The translations under genes and the position numbers were made by a program. Shown here one piece after another: positions 9,063 to 16,559 of a stretch of DNA of 64,000 nt. Each line of letters begins with the position of its first letter. The first letter of the stretch is position 1. The DNA comes from Hymenobacter psoromatis. GTDB lineage: Bacteria; Bacteroidota; Bacteroidia; Cytophagales; Hymenobacteraceae. Where the stretch lies: contig CP014771.1 of the NCBI GenBank assembly GCA_001596155.1, positions 1,240,001-1,304,000 of the forward strand, read 5' to 3'. Below the pieces are notes generated by a model. It was not told where the DNA came from and did not search any database. It was given only the letters and a program-made list of their open reading frames with translations.

Positions 9063-9509
9063 ATGATATCCCTGCCTACTGACAATACCCAGCTGCTGAG
9101 CCTGCCTGACCAACACGGGGCGCTGCTGGCCGATTACGACTTTTACCCGCACCTCGACCTGCTGCACGTGCGCTGGCACGGCCACCTCACGGCCGATAGC
9201 CTGGTGCGCGGCATCAAGGCTGGCATGCGCCTGTTTGAGGGCCGCGACCTGCCTCAGCGGGTGCTCAGCGACCACAGCCTGGTATCGGGCGAGTGGAGCG
9301 AGGCCCTACCCTGGCTGCACTACGAATGGCTGCCAGCGGCCACCTACAAAGGCCTGCGCGCGGTGGCCCACGTGCTCTCGCGCGACCCCGCCAGCCGCCT
9401 CACCAGCTACCCCGGCAACCCCGAATTTATGGCCGCTGTGCAGCAACAGCTCCGGGCCCGGCCGTTTCGCCACGTGGGGCCGGCCTGGCAGTGGCTCACG
9501 CACCATTAA
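9063..9509 (+). CDS. Conserved hypothetical protein
   Basis: 148 residues from the ATG at 9063; an alternative upstream start at 9000 would overlap the kinase promoter. The sequence (HLDLLHVRWHGHLTADSLVRGIKAGM ... VLSDHSLVSGEW ... GLRAVAHVLSRD) has alternating strand and helix segments, reminiscent of STAS/SpoIIAA-like folds, but I cannot assign a family. No signal peptide or membrane segment. Function not known. Confidence 0.65.
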   Translation: MISLPTDNTQLLSLPDQHGALLADYDFYPHLDLLHVRWHGHLTADSLVRGIKAGMRLFEGRDLPQRVLSDHSLVSGEWSEALPWLHYEWLPAATYKGLRAVAHVLSRDPASRLTSYPGNPEFMAAVQQQLRARPFRHVGPAWQWLTHH

Positions 9510-9560
9510 GCCTTTAGCTATTGCTGCACAAGGCATTGAATAGTAGGGGGCGGTGAAAGC

Positions 9561-9584
9561 AGCGCGAACTGGAAAGTTCGCGCT
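9561..9584. repeat. Short palindrome of the GCGCGAACT family
   Basis: AGCGCGAACT / AGTTCGCGCT with a 4-nt loop. The same arm sequence recurs at 47884-47991 and, as a fragment, just after the stop at 15560. Confidence 0.6.
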
Positions 9585-9622
9585 ACCAAGTACTCGTGCA
9601 AAAGCAAACAGGCATAAAAAGC

Positions 9623-9716
9623 ACGTCATTCCGAGCTTGCCGAGGAATCTCGCGTGCGTCGTGGAACGAGGCCCGAATAACCCAAGCGAGATTTCTCGGC
9701 AAGCTCGGAATGACGT
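9623..9716. repeat. Long inverted repeat, family B
   Basis: 31-bp arms (ACGTCATTCCGAGCTTGCCG... and complement, one mismatch) flank a ~32-bp unpaired spacer. Near-identical arms occur at 27766, 41819 and 58832 with different spacers. Confidence 0.85.
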
Positions 9717-9747
9717 TCTTTTTACTCCATTGCTTTTGACTGACTAC

Positions 9748-10242
9748 TTAGCGGTTGCCCTTGCTTTCGTCGATGCGGTCTTTGACGCGGCGCGCGCCTT
9801 GCAGAGTGCGGAATTCGCCCTGGTAGCTGCGCACCGTGAGGCGGTCGTCGAGCGGCAGGTCGAGGCGCACGGCTTCGTAGCGGGCGTTGAGGCGGGTGAG
9901 CGTGGCGCTAGCCTCGTCCCATTCCTTGCCGTCCCAGCTGCGGCGCTGGTCGCGGGTAGCATCCAGAAAGCGGCTGTATATATCCAACAATTGCGGGGCC
10001 GACAGCTGGTTCACATCCACGCTCTCGTGCATGAATTTGGTCAGGCCGGGGTCGGCGTTAGCTACGAAGCGGGGGGTAGGCGCGGCGGGGCGCGGGGCCG
10101 GGGCCGCGGGGCGGCCACCGGCCAGGTCGCCCCGGCGCAAAAGGCTGTCTTGGCGTGCGTTTTGAGCCGTGGCCAGCAGCGGCAGCGCGGCAGCCAGCAG
10201 CGTAAAAGTGGTGGGGCGCAGGTAAAAAAGAAGCTTATTCAT
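9748..10242 (-). CDS. Exported hypothetical protein
   Basis: 164 residues from the ATG at 10242 (MNKLLFYLRPTTFTLLAAAL, signal peptide cleaved near ATAQ). A longer frame adds eight residues before the signal. The mature part begins with an Ala/Pro/Arg-rich stretch (PAAPAPRPAAPTPR), then a charged helical domain with LLDIYSRFLDATRDQRRSWDGKEWDEASATL. It probably resides in the periplasm. No recognised catalytic motif; unknown function. Confidence 0.65.
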   Translation of the reverse strand: MNKLLFYLRPTTFTLLAAALPLLATAQNARQDSLLRRGDLAGGRPAAPAPRPAAPTPRFVANADPGLTKFMHESVDVNQLSAPQLLDIYSRFLDATRDQRRSWDGKEWDEASATLTRLNARYEAVRLDLPLDDRLTVRSYQGEFRTLQGARRVKDRIDESKGNR

Positions 10243-10378
10243 GGGCTTTAATACGGAATCTGGCACTAAACGCTTGGCTAACTCCGGGCCAACCTAACGT
10301 GCCGGGGCAGCGTTGCGTATGCCTACCCGGCGTAGAAGTCGGTTTTTTGGCCGACCTTCGCCCCCTCACCCGTTCGTT

Positions 10379-10903
10379 ATGCCCACTCGCGCTACCCCGG
10401 CCATTCCGGCCACGCCCCTGCACATTCAGCCTGCCACCGAGCAGGATATTCCTACCATCATCGAGCTGGCCGAAGCCACCTGGGAACCCACCTACCGCTT
10501 CATTATCTCGAAGGAGCAGATTGACTACATGTACCGCGTCATCTACACGCCGGCCTCGCTGCAACGCCAGATGCGCGACCAGCACCACCAGTTTTTGCTG
10601 GCCTACGTGGAGGGGCAGCCCAGCGGCTTCGCGTCGTTTTCGGAGAAGCCGGAGGGCGTGTATCACCTCAATAAAATCTACGTCCTGCCCTCGCACCAGG
10701 GCCAGGGCCTGGGCCAGAACCTGGTGCAAGCCGTGGTGGGTGCCGTGCGCGAAGCCGGCGGCAAAGCCCTGGAGCTGAACGTGAACCGCCACAACCCGGC
10801 GCTGGCTTTCTACGAGCGCCAGGGCTTCGCCCAGCACCGCGAGGAAGATATTGCCATTGGCCCGTACTGGATGAACGACTACGTGCTGCGGAAAGAATTA
10901 TGA
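10379..10903 (+). CDS. GNAT family N-acetyltransferase
   Basis: 174 residues from the ATG at 10379; the upstream ATG at 10313 would add an Arg-rich tail unlike the family. The GNAT fold is clear. The acetyl-CoA pyrophosphate loop appears as LPSHQGQGLGQNLV, preceded by beta-4 GVYHLNKIYV and followed by LELNVNRHNPALAFYERQGF, the typical C-terminal motif. It probably acetylates a small molecule or protein N-terminus; the substrate cannot be told. Cytoplasmic, apparently monocistronic. Confidence 0.85.
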   Translation: MPTRATPAIPATPLHIQPATEQDIPTIIELAEATWEPTYRFIISKEQIDYMYRVIYTPASLQRQMRDQHHQFLLAYVEGQPSGFASFSEKPEGVYHLNKIYVLPSHQGQGLGQNLVQAVVGAVREAGGKALELNVNRHNPALAFYERQGFAQHREEDIAIGPYWMNDYVLRKEL

Positions 10904-11021
10904 ATTGATTCGGCTGTTTCGGCAGTGGGCAAGTCAACTCGTTTTCATAGTCTCTTTTTCTTTCATCCGCAACTCCAGTAACAATTCATAATTTCTAATT
11001 TCTCATTCATAATTCCCCAAA

Positions 11022-11252
11022 ATGGCCACCAAACTAACGGTTCTTTCCAACGGCTCGCTGCGCGTAGAAGGCAAAGACATTCAGCTCATTGATGCCCAGG
11101 GCAATGCCTACGGCCTCGGCGGGCGCGAGCGCATCAGCATTTGCCGCTGCGGGTTAAGCAAGCAAAAGCCCTTCTGCGACGGGTCGCACAAGGGCCATTT
11201 TGAGCACGACGCCACGGCGTTTGACCTGCCCGCGCCCAAGCCAGTGGTGTAG
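11022..11252 (+). CDS. CDGSH iron-sulfur domain protein
   Basis: 76 residues. The 3Cys-1His cluster motif is complete: Cys41-Arg-Cys43 and Cys52-Asp-Gly-Ser-His56. It coordinates a [2Fe-2S] cluster in the manner of mitoNEET. A single CDGSH domain, no membrane anchor, so cytoplasmic and probably a dimer. Its likely role is redox sensing or cluster transfer; the partner is unknown. An AT-rich leader (TTCATAATTTCTAATTTCTC) precedes the start and a strong terminator follows. Confidence 0.92.
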   Translation: MATKLTVLSNGSLRVEGKDIQLIDAQGNAYGLGGRERISICRCGLSKQKPFCDGSHKGHFEHDATAFDLPAPKPVV

Positions 11253-11279
11253 CGGCGGGCTCCTGCCACTCACGATGGC

Positions 11280-11319
11280 ACGTCAGGCTGCGCGGTGCGC
11301 GGCCTGACGTTCTTTTTTA
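11280..11319 (+). terminator. Terminator between the convergent CDGSH and PH-domain genes
   Basis: The 9-bp stem ACGTCAGGC / GCCTGACGT (11280-11288, 11302-11310) is followed by TCTTTTTT. Confidence 0.8.
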
Positions 11320-11338
11320 TTTAGCTGATGGGAATTTC

Positions 11339-11695
11339 CTACCCCTGCCCCAGCAGCCTGATAACCGCCGCCGGGTCTTCGACCTCGATAATGAGGCGGT
11401 TGAATTCTTCGGCTTCGAGGTCCACGACCAGCGTGTGGTCGCGGTGCTGCACGTCGAAAAACGTGGGCTTGTGGTCGGGTATGTTGTCGAGGAAGAACGT
11501 GCCGGCCGTTATCAGCCCCGGCACGTAGGTGCCCGCGGCCCGAATGCCCGCCAGGTGCGCGGCGGCGGCCGGGTCGTAGCGCACACCTTTGATGTGCACG
11601 CGCGGAATGCGCAGCTCGCTGCGAAACGACCAGAGCTTATGCCAGCCCTCAACGGTGAAAACAATGTCGGCGTCGTGTTGGTGAACGGTGACCAT
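11339..11695 (-). CDS. Bacterial PH-like domain protein
   Basis: 118 residues. Alternating short strands and the phrases FTVEGWHKLWSFRSELRIPRVHI, GIRAAGTYVPGLITAGTFFL and LIIEVEDPAAVIRLL resemble small bacterial pleckstrin-homology-like proteins found in actinobacteria and Bacteroidota. No transmembrane segment. The function is unknown. It lies 27 bases after the next gene on the same strand and may be co-transcribed with it. Confidence 0.65.
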   Translation of the reverse strand: MVTVHQHDADIVFTVEGWHKLWSFRSELRIPRVHIKGVRYDPAAAAHLAGIRAAGTYVPGLITAGTFFLDNIPDHKPTFFDVQHRDHTLVVDLEAEEFNRLIIEVEDPAAVIRLLGQG

Positions 11696-11722
11696 GAGAA
11701 CGGGGGGTAGGGCTGGCGTGAG

Positions 11723-12769
11723 CTAGGCCGCAATATTACCCAAGGTTTTGGGTCCCAGCATCAGCCAGAGGTTTAGGCGCACCACGTCGCCCATCGAGTC
11801 GCAGTGGTCGAACTTTTGGGTGCGGTGGTAGCGGTTGAGGGCGGCTTTGAGCTCATCTACTTTGTCGGGCGGGGCCAGCTCCTGGCGGCGCATCACGTCT
11901 AACAAAGCCTTGAGGCGGTGGCGCTCGGCGCGGGCGCGGCGGGCCATGAGGGTGCGCTCCTCGGCCTGGTACTGGCGCAGCGTAGAGGGCTTGAGCAGGC
12001 GGGCGCACAGCGCCACCACGGCGTAGTTGTCCTGGAACGACTGGGGCACGTACATGGCCCGGCGGCCCTCGTAGCTCTGCTGGTCGAAGTCGATGGCGCG
12101 CACCCGATATTGCTCGTCTTCAAAGTCGGGCGTCACATCAATAACGTAGTTGTAGGCCCGCATATCGCCCAGCAGCCGGGCAAAGCAGCGCTCGTTGAAC
12201 TTGACAAACTCCTTAGCGATGCGCACCTGGTTGAGGTGCGGCTGGTTGAGCCGCAGCCTGATAAAATCATCGCCCGGAATGCCGGCAATGTGTTCCTCAA
12301 TGAGCGTATTGCCGGTATCGACGAGGTAGTTCATCGAGTTGGGCGACAGCAAATGCTCCAGCTCCAGGCCGTAGAGGCGTGAGGCATCGGCCTGCTTCAC
12401 GTAGAAGTAGTCGTAGTTGTCGTTGAGCTGATTGAGGATGCGCACCCGAAACGGGTGCGAGTTGCCGAAGCGGCAGTAGTCAATGCGGTCGGCCAGCAGG
12501 TCATCGGCAAACGACAGGTCGCCGGCCGTTTTGAGCAGCGCGTACACCTGCACCAGGCCCTGGCTGAGCGCCAGCAGGTCGTGCGGCTCGTAAAAAACCG
12601 TTTGCCACAGCGTGTCCTTCCCCGCCCGGTCGAGCAGCGGAAATGAGTTGCTGAAGCGCAGCAAATCGGCGTAGCTCACCGGTAGCGGTGTCGCGCGGTC
12701 GTAGTCGCGCAGGTACTGGCGCAGCGCCGGCGTGAGGGGGTAGCTCGGCTTTTTGCGGGAGATATCCAT
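11723..12769 (-). CDS. Conserved hypothetical protein
   Basis: 348 residues from the ATG at 12769 (MDISRKKPSYPLTPALRQYL); an upstream ATG at 12829 lies in a low-complexity repeat. No signal peptide. Features: a helical N-terminal half, HIAGIPGDDFIRLRL, MRAYNYVIDVTPDFEDEQYRVRAIDFDQQSYEG and a basic C-terminal helix (MARRARAERHRLKALL). The AIDFDQQ segment recalls the metal-binding loop of kinase-like folds, but other kinase motifs are not evident, so I do not assign it. Function unknown; probably cytoplasmic. Confidence 0.65.
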   Translation of the reverse strand: MDISRKKPSYPLTPALRQYLRDYDRATPLPVSYADLLRFSNSFPLLDRAGKDTLWQTVFYEPHDLLALSQGLVQVYALLKTAGDLSFADDLLADRIDYCRFGNSHPFRVRILNQLNDNYDYFYVKQADASRLYGLELEHLLSPNSMNYLVDTGNTLIEEHIAGIPGDDFIRLRLNQPHLNQVRIAKEFVKFNERCFARLLGDMRAYNYVIDVTPDFEDEQYRVRAIDFDQQSYEGRRAMYVPQSFQDNYAVVALCARLLKPSTLRQYQAEERTLMARRARAERHRLKALLDVMRRQELAPPDKVDELKAALNRYHRTQKFDHCDSMGDVVRLNLWLMLGPKTLGNIAA

Positions 12770-12776
12770 GTTGGCA

Positions 12777-12858
12777 ACGGGTGACTGGGTGAGTGAGCGA
12801 ATGGGTAACTGATTTCGGCGGGCATTCACTCATTCGCTCACTCACCCATTCACCCATT
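12777..12858. repeat. Low-complexity inverted repeat with ~8-bp periodicity
   Basis: GGGTGACTGGGTGAGTGAGC... pairs with GCTCACTCACCCATTCACCC. It lies between the ACBP stop codon and the ATG of the downstream gene on the same strand. Confidence 0.6.
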
Positions 12859-12861
12859 GGC

Positions 12862-13116
12862 CTATCCCGCCAGCTCGGTCACCAGCTCCACGTATTGCTG
12901 GCGGGCGGCGTCTTTGCTGAGGCCGGCGAGCTGATGCCAGGCATCGTGTTTGGCGATGGCCTTGAAGTCGAACCCACCGGGGCGCGGGGCGGTAACGTCG
13001 CCCTCGGTGCCCTGCTTATAAAGCGCATAAAGCTGAAGCAGCACCGTGTTGGCGGGCTTGGCCGGGAGCTGCTGGGCCTGCTGGGCCGCAGCCTCAAAAT
13101 CTTGTTGGGTAGTCAT
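12862..13116 (-). CDS. Acyl-CoA-binding protein (ACBP)
   Basis: 84 residues from the ATG at 13116 (MTTQQDFEAAAQQAQQLP); upstream sequence is a GGGTAAT repeat. The ACBP signature is clear: LLQLYALYKQGTEGDVTAPR, PGGFDFKAIAKHDAWHQLAG and a C-terminal YVELVTELAG. Four-helix cytoplasmic protein that binds long-chain acyl-CoA esters and buffers or donates them to lipid pathways. The sterol desaturase-like gene upstream on the same strand suggests a shared link to lipid metabolism, but that is inference. Confidence 0.9.
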   Translation of the reverse strand: MTTQQDFEAAAQQAQQLPAKPANTVLLQLYALYKQGTEGDVTAPRPGGFDFKAIAKHDAWHQLAGLSKDAARQQYVELVTELAG

Positions 13117-13119
13117 GGG

Positions 13120-13190
13120 ATTGGGTAATGGGTAATGGGTAGTGGGTAGTGGGTAAAGAACGTCATTACTTCTCATTACCCATTACCCAG
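13120..13190. repeat. GGGTAAT/GGGTAGT tandem tract with inverted partner
   Basis: GGGTAATGGGTAATGGGTAG... faces ATTACCCATTACCCA across a short spacer that contains AACGTCATTACTTC. It spans the gap between two minus-strand genes and overlaps the 3' end of the sterol desaturase-like gene. Confidence 0.55.
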
Positions 13191-14049
13191 CCAGCGTAGT
13201 GAGGGGGGTAGGCGGCGCGGGCCGCGTGGGCACCGAGCCATCGGGGCGGGCCCAGGGCAGCCGCGGGGCCAGGGGCAACGCCAGCAGCCGGGGCACGGTC
13301 TGGGCCGCCGGGTCAGGGTAGGCGGGCACGCCGATAGTTACCTCGGCCTGCGGCACATTCAGGCGTAGCGTGCGGTGTAAATAGTCCCATATACTGAGCA
13401 CTACGCCGAAGTTGCTGTCCGTTTCGCGCCGCACCTGCGAGTGGTGAATGCCGTGGGCGCGGGGCGTGATGAGCAGGCGCGCCAGGGGCGCTTCCACGGC
13501 CAGCGGCAGCCGCCAGTTGCTGTGCTGAAACGCCGTGCAGGCCTCAAACACGGCCTCGTAGCTCAGCACCGTGGCCGGGCGCACGCCCAGCAGCGCTGGC
13601 AGCGCCGCCCGGTATGGGATGCTGGCCAGCATCTCGCCAAAGTGAAAGCGCCAAGCGGTGGTCAGGTCCATGTCGAGGTCGGCGTGGTGCACGCGGTGCA
13701 GACGCCACAGCAGCGGCGCGTGCAGCAGCCGGTGCCAGGTGTAGGCCAGGTAATCGAGCAGCAGCACTTCGGCGGCGGTGCGCAGCGGCTCGGGCAGGCG
13801 GGCGAGGGGTAGGCGGCGCGGGGCCAGCGCGGGCGCGAAATGGACCATTGCCGGCAGCAGCGTGAGGCGCATGGCGGGCAGCGCGGGCGCGGCCAGCAGC
13901 ACGTTGCGCGGCCAGCGCTCGGGGCGCGGGCGGGTGCGGCGGCGCAGCGGGCGGCGGGTTTCGAGCAGCAGCAGGCCCAGGCCCAGCACGGCCAGCGCGG
14001 GGCCAGCCCAGCGGTCGAAACGGCGGAGTAGTGTAGCGGGAGTAGGCAT
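13183..14049 (-). CDS. Sterol desaturase / fatty acid hydroxylase family protein
   Basis: 288 residues. The His-box pattern of the diiron hydroxylase superfamily is present: HRLLH, HRVHH, then HSNW and HGIHHS. Hydrophobic segments lie near the N-terminus (ALAVLGLGLLLLE) and mid-protein, so it is an inner-membrane protein. Members hydroxylate or desaturate sterols, fatty acids, carotenoids or sphingolipids. The substrate is unknown; carotenoid or fatty-acid hydroxylation would fit a pigmented Bacteroidota but is only inferred. It lies 66 bases upstream of the ACBP gene, on the same strand. Confidence 0.88.
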   Translation of the reverse strand: MPTPATLLRRFDRWAGPALAVLGLGLLLLETRRPLRRRTRPRPERWPRNVLLAAPALPAMRLTLLPAMVHFAPALAPRRLPLARLPEPLRTAAEVLLLDYLAYTWHRLLHAPLLWRLHRVHHADLDMDLTTAWRFHFGEMLASIPYRAALPALLGVRPATVLSYEAVFEACTAFQHSNWRLPLAVEAPLARLLITPRAHGIHHSQVRRETDSNFGVVLSIWDYLHRTLRLNVPQAEVTIGVPAYPDPAAQTVPRLLALPLAPRLPWARPDGSVPTRPAPPTPLTTLAG

Positions 14050-14079
14050 GGGAGTTAAGAGTTAAGAGTTGAGAGTTTA

Positions 14080-14204
14080 GGACTTACGCAAATCGTTTGT
14101 CATTGCGAGCAAAGCGAAGCAATCGCACCCAAACGAGTCGTGCGCCAATCGTTCTGGGGCGATTGCCGCGCTTCGCTCGCAATGACAAACGATTTGCGTA
14201 AGTC
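14080..14204. repeat. Long inverted repeat, family A
   Basis: Arms of ~45 bp (GGACTTACGCAAATCGTTTG, then TCATTGCGAGCAAAGCGAAG and CAATCGC) flank a variable spacer. It is itself bracketed by heptamer tracts: GAGTTAAGAGTTAAGAGTTG at 14052 and AACTCTTAACTCTCAACTCT at 14235. The same core arms occur at 26250, 52711 and 57278. Confidence 0.85.
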
Positions 14205-14261
14205 CCAGAGTTGAAAATTCAACCCTACCTTTTAACTCTTAACTCTCAACTCTCAACTCCC

Positions 14262-15560
14262 ATGCCTACCCGTCCGCTGCTACTCCTTGCCGCGCTGAGC
14301 CTCACCGGCCCGGCGGCTTTCGCCCAAAAAACGCTGCTGCACTGCGGCCACCTGCTCGACGTGCGCGGCGGCCGCACGCTCAGCCAGCAAACTATTGTGG
14401 TGGAAAAGGGCCGCATCACGGCCGTGCAGAGCGGCTACACCGCCGCCGCCGGGCCGCAGGACCAGGTTATTAACCTGGAAGATAAAACGGTAATGCCCGG
14501 CTTCATCGACTGCCACGTGCACCTCGAAGCCACGCCCAGCCGCAACTCCTTCCGCGAGCGCTTCACCCTCAACCCGGCCGACGTGGCCTACCGCGCCGAG
14601 GTCAACGCCCTCGTCACCCTGCGCGCCGGCTTCACCACGGTGCGCGACTGCGGGGGCTCGGGCGTCAACATCGCGCTGCGCAAGGCCGTGGCGCAGGGGC
14701 TGGTGCCGGGGCCGCGCATCTACACGGCGGGCACGGCCATTTCGAGCACCGGCGGGCACATGGACGACACCGACGGGCTTAGCGACTTTATGATTGAAAA
14801 GCTGAACCCCGGCACCGCCGAGGGGGTAGCCAACGGCCCCGACCAGTGCCGCCAAGCCGTGCGCGAGCAGTTCCGGCGCGGCGTGGACCTCATCAAAATC
14901 GCCAGCACCGGCGGCGTGCTCGACCTGAGCAAGGACGGCAGCGGCGCGCAGTATTCGGAAGAAGAAATCCGGGCCATCGTGAGCACGGCCCGCGACCTGG
15001 GCCTGCCCGTGGCCTGCCACGCCCACGGCGCGGAGGGCATCAAGCGGGCTATTCGGGCCGGCGTCACGAGCATCGAGCACAGCTCGCTCATGGACGCCGA
15101 AGCCATCCAGCTGATGGTCAAAAACCGCACCTGGTACGTGCCCACCATCATCGCCGGCAAGTCGGTAGCCGACACCACGCGGCGGCACCCCGACTACTTC
15201 CCGCCCGTTATCGCCGCCAAGGCGCTCAACATCGGTTCGCAAATTCAGGCCACCTTCGGGCGGGCCATCAAGCAGCATGTGCGCGTGGCCTTCGGCACCG
15301 ACGCGGGCGTGTACCGCCACGGTCAGAACGCGCTGGAATTCGGTTACATGACCGAGGCCGGCATGGCACCCATCGACGCCATTCGCGCCGCCACCGTCAA
15401 CGCCGCCGAGCTGGTCGGCGACCCCCAGAATCTGGGCGCGCTCGAAGTTGGGAAGTATGCTGACGTGGTGGCCGTGGAGGGCGACCCGCTGAAGGATATT
15501 TCGACGCTGACCCGGCCGAAATTCGTGATGAAAGAAGGCCAGGTGTACGTGGGTCAGTAG
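14262..15560 (+). CDS. Exported metal-dependent amidohydrolase
   Basis: 432 residues from the ATG at 14262, which gives a clean signal peptide (MPTRPLLLLAALSLTGPAAF, then AQ). Amidohydrolase superfamily features: the metal ligands HVH in PGFIDCHVHLEA, a lysine region DLIKIASTGG, HAHG, SIEHSSLMD and AFGTDAGVYRHG. The C-terminus is a typical LGALEVGKYADVVAVEGDPL. It resembles imidazolonepropionase-like and Xaa-Pro dipeptidase-like exported hydrolases. Substrate unknown; probably peptides or cyclic amides in the periplasm. A related but frameshifted gene lies at 57393. Confidence 0.88.
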   Translation: MPTRPLLLLAALSLTGPAAFAQKTLLHCGHLLDVRGGRTLSQQTIVVEKGRITAVQSGYTAAAGPQDQVINLEDKTVMPGFIDCHVHLEATPSRNSFRERFTLNPADVAYRAEVNALVTLRAGFTTVRDCGGSGVNIALRKAVAQGLVPGPRIYTAGTAISSTGGHMDDTDGLSDFMIEKLNPGTAEGVANGPDQCRQAVREQFRRGVDLIKIASTGGVLDLSKDGSGAQYSEEEIRAIVSTARDLGLPVACHAHGAEGIKRAIRAGVTSIEHSSLMDAEAIQLMVKNRTWYVPTIIAGKSVADTTRRHPDYFPPVIAAKALNIGSQIQATFGRAIKQHVRVAFGTDAGVYRHGQNALEFGYMTEAGMAPIDAIRAATVNAAELVGDPQNLGALEVGKYADVVAVEGDPLKDISTLTRPKFVMKEGQVYVGQ

Positions 15561-15578
15561 CGCGAACTTTCCAGTAAC

Positions 15579-15681
15579 GGGGCGGGCTGCCGGCTTTTTC
15601 GGCCGGCTGTCCGCTCGTCGGGCGCGCCGTTCGTTCTAGCAGAGAGCGGACAGCCGGCTGAAAAAGCCGGCAGCCCGCCCC
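15579..15681. repeat. Long inverted repeat, family F, copy 1
   Basis: ~38-bp arms (GGGGCGGGCTGCCGGCTTTT... and complement) around a ~28-bp spacer. A second copy at 16431 has the spacer in the opposite orientation. Together they flank the cyclophilin gene. Confidence 0.85.
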
Positions 15682-15689
15682 ATTGAACG

Positions 15690-16415
15690 CTACTTCACCA
15701 CCTCCACTTTCATCCCCACCTCCTCCACCGGCCACTTGTCCTGGGGGTCCACTTTCACCTGGGAGATTTTATCCACCACATCCAGCCCTTCGATTACCTC
15801 GCCAAAAACCGTGTATTTGCCATCGAGCGAGGGCACGCCGCCCTGGGTGGCGTAGGCCCGCACCTGGGCCGGGGTGAGGGGCCGGCCGGCGGCGGCGCGG
15901 CTCTGGTAGGGCGTCAGCTTTTCGCCCACCACGAAGTAAAAATCGGTGTTTGACGACAAATGGCCGGGGTTCTGGTCGTCGTCGTAGCGGGCCATGCCCA
16001 GCGCGCCTTTCACGTGGAAGTGATTGGGCCGCATTTCGGGGGGTAGGCGGTAGCGGCGCAGGCGAATGGTGCGCGGCCCCGTGGTTTGGCCACCCTGCAC
16101 GGCAAAGCCCTTCACCACGCGATTAAACACCGTTTCGTCGAACACGCCGCGGCGGGCCAGCAGCAAAAAATTGGCCTTGTGCAGGGGCGTATCATCAAAC
16201 AGCCGCACCCGGATGTTGCCCAGGCGCGTCCGCACCAGCACCTCCGAGCCGGGATATTGGCGGCCGTAGGCCAGCAGCGCGGCCGGCGCGGTGCTGTCGG
16301 TGAGGGCCGCGATGTCGGGGCCGGGCGGCTTGGGCGGCGGCGGGGGCGCGGTGGCGGCGGGCTGGTCGGCCGGGCCGCAGGCGGCGAGGAACGCCAGGGG
16401 CAGGAGGTAACGCAT
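15690..16415 (-). CDS. Cyclophilin-type peptidyl-prolyl isomerase, lipoprotein
   Basis: 241 residues from the ATG at 16415. The lipobox LAAC places the lipidated Cys at residue 13, followed by a Pro-rich linker. The longer upstream frame translates through a repeat element and is rejected. Cyclophilin features: VRTRLGNIRVRLFDDTPLHK, FDETVFNRVVKGFAVQGGQT, GALGMARYDDDQNPGHLSSN, TDFYFVVG and KYTVFGEVIEGLDVVDKI. It catalyses cis-trans isomerisation of X-Pro bonds, probably assisting folding of envelope proteins. It is enclosed by two inverted copies of a long palindromic repeat. Confidence 0.92.
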   Translation of the reverse strand: MRYLLPLAFLAACGPADQPAATAPPPPPKPPGPDIAALTDSTAPAALLAYGRQYPGSEVLVRTRLGNIRVRLFDDTPLHKANFLLLARRGVFDETVFNRVVKGFAVQGGQTTGPRTIRLRRYRLPPEMRPNHFHVKGALGMARYDDDQNPGHLSSNTDFYFVVGEKLTPYQSRAAAGRPLTPAQVRAYATQGGVPSLDGKYTVFGEVIEGLDVVDKISQVKVDPQDKWPVEEVGMKVEVVK

Positions 16416-16430
16416 AAGGTTTAATGACTG

Positions 16431-16553
16431 ATGCGGTGGCGGGGCGGGCTGCCGGCTTTTTCGGCCGGCTGTCCGCTCTCTACTAGAACGAACGGCGCGC
16501 CCGACGAGCGGACAGCCGGCTGAAAAAGCCGGCAGCCCGCCCCGCCACCGCAT
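16431..16553. repeat. Long inverted repeat, family F, copy 2
   Basis: The same arms as 15579-15681 plus an extra outer pair (ATGCGGTGGC / GCCACCGCAT). The spacer is the reverse complement of that in copy 1, with one difference. Confidence 0.85.
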
Positions 16554-16559
16554 TAAGCC

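Noticed and set aside
9553-10251. Plus-strand frame of 232 codons overlapping the exported hypothetical gene
   Set aside because: It starts in repeat sequence and is antisense to a gene with a convincing signal peptide on the minus strand.
11723-12769. Protein kinase or phosphotransferase assignment from the AIDFDQQ segment
   Set aside because: Only one short motif fits; the nucleotide-binding loop and catalytic loop were not found, so it stays hypothetical.
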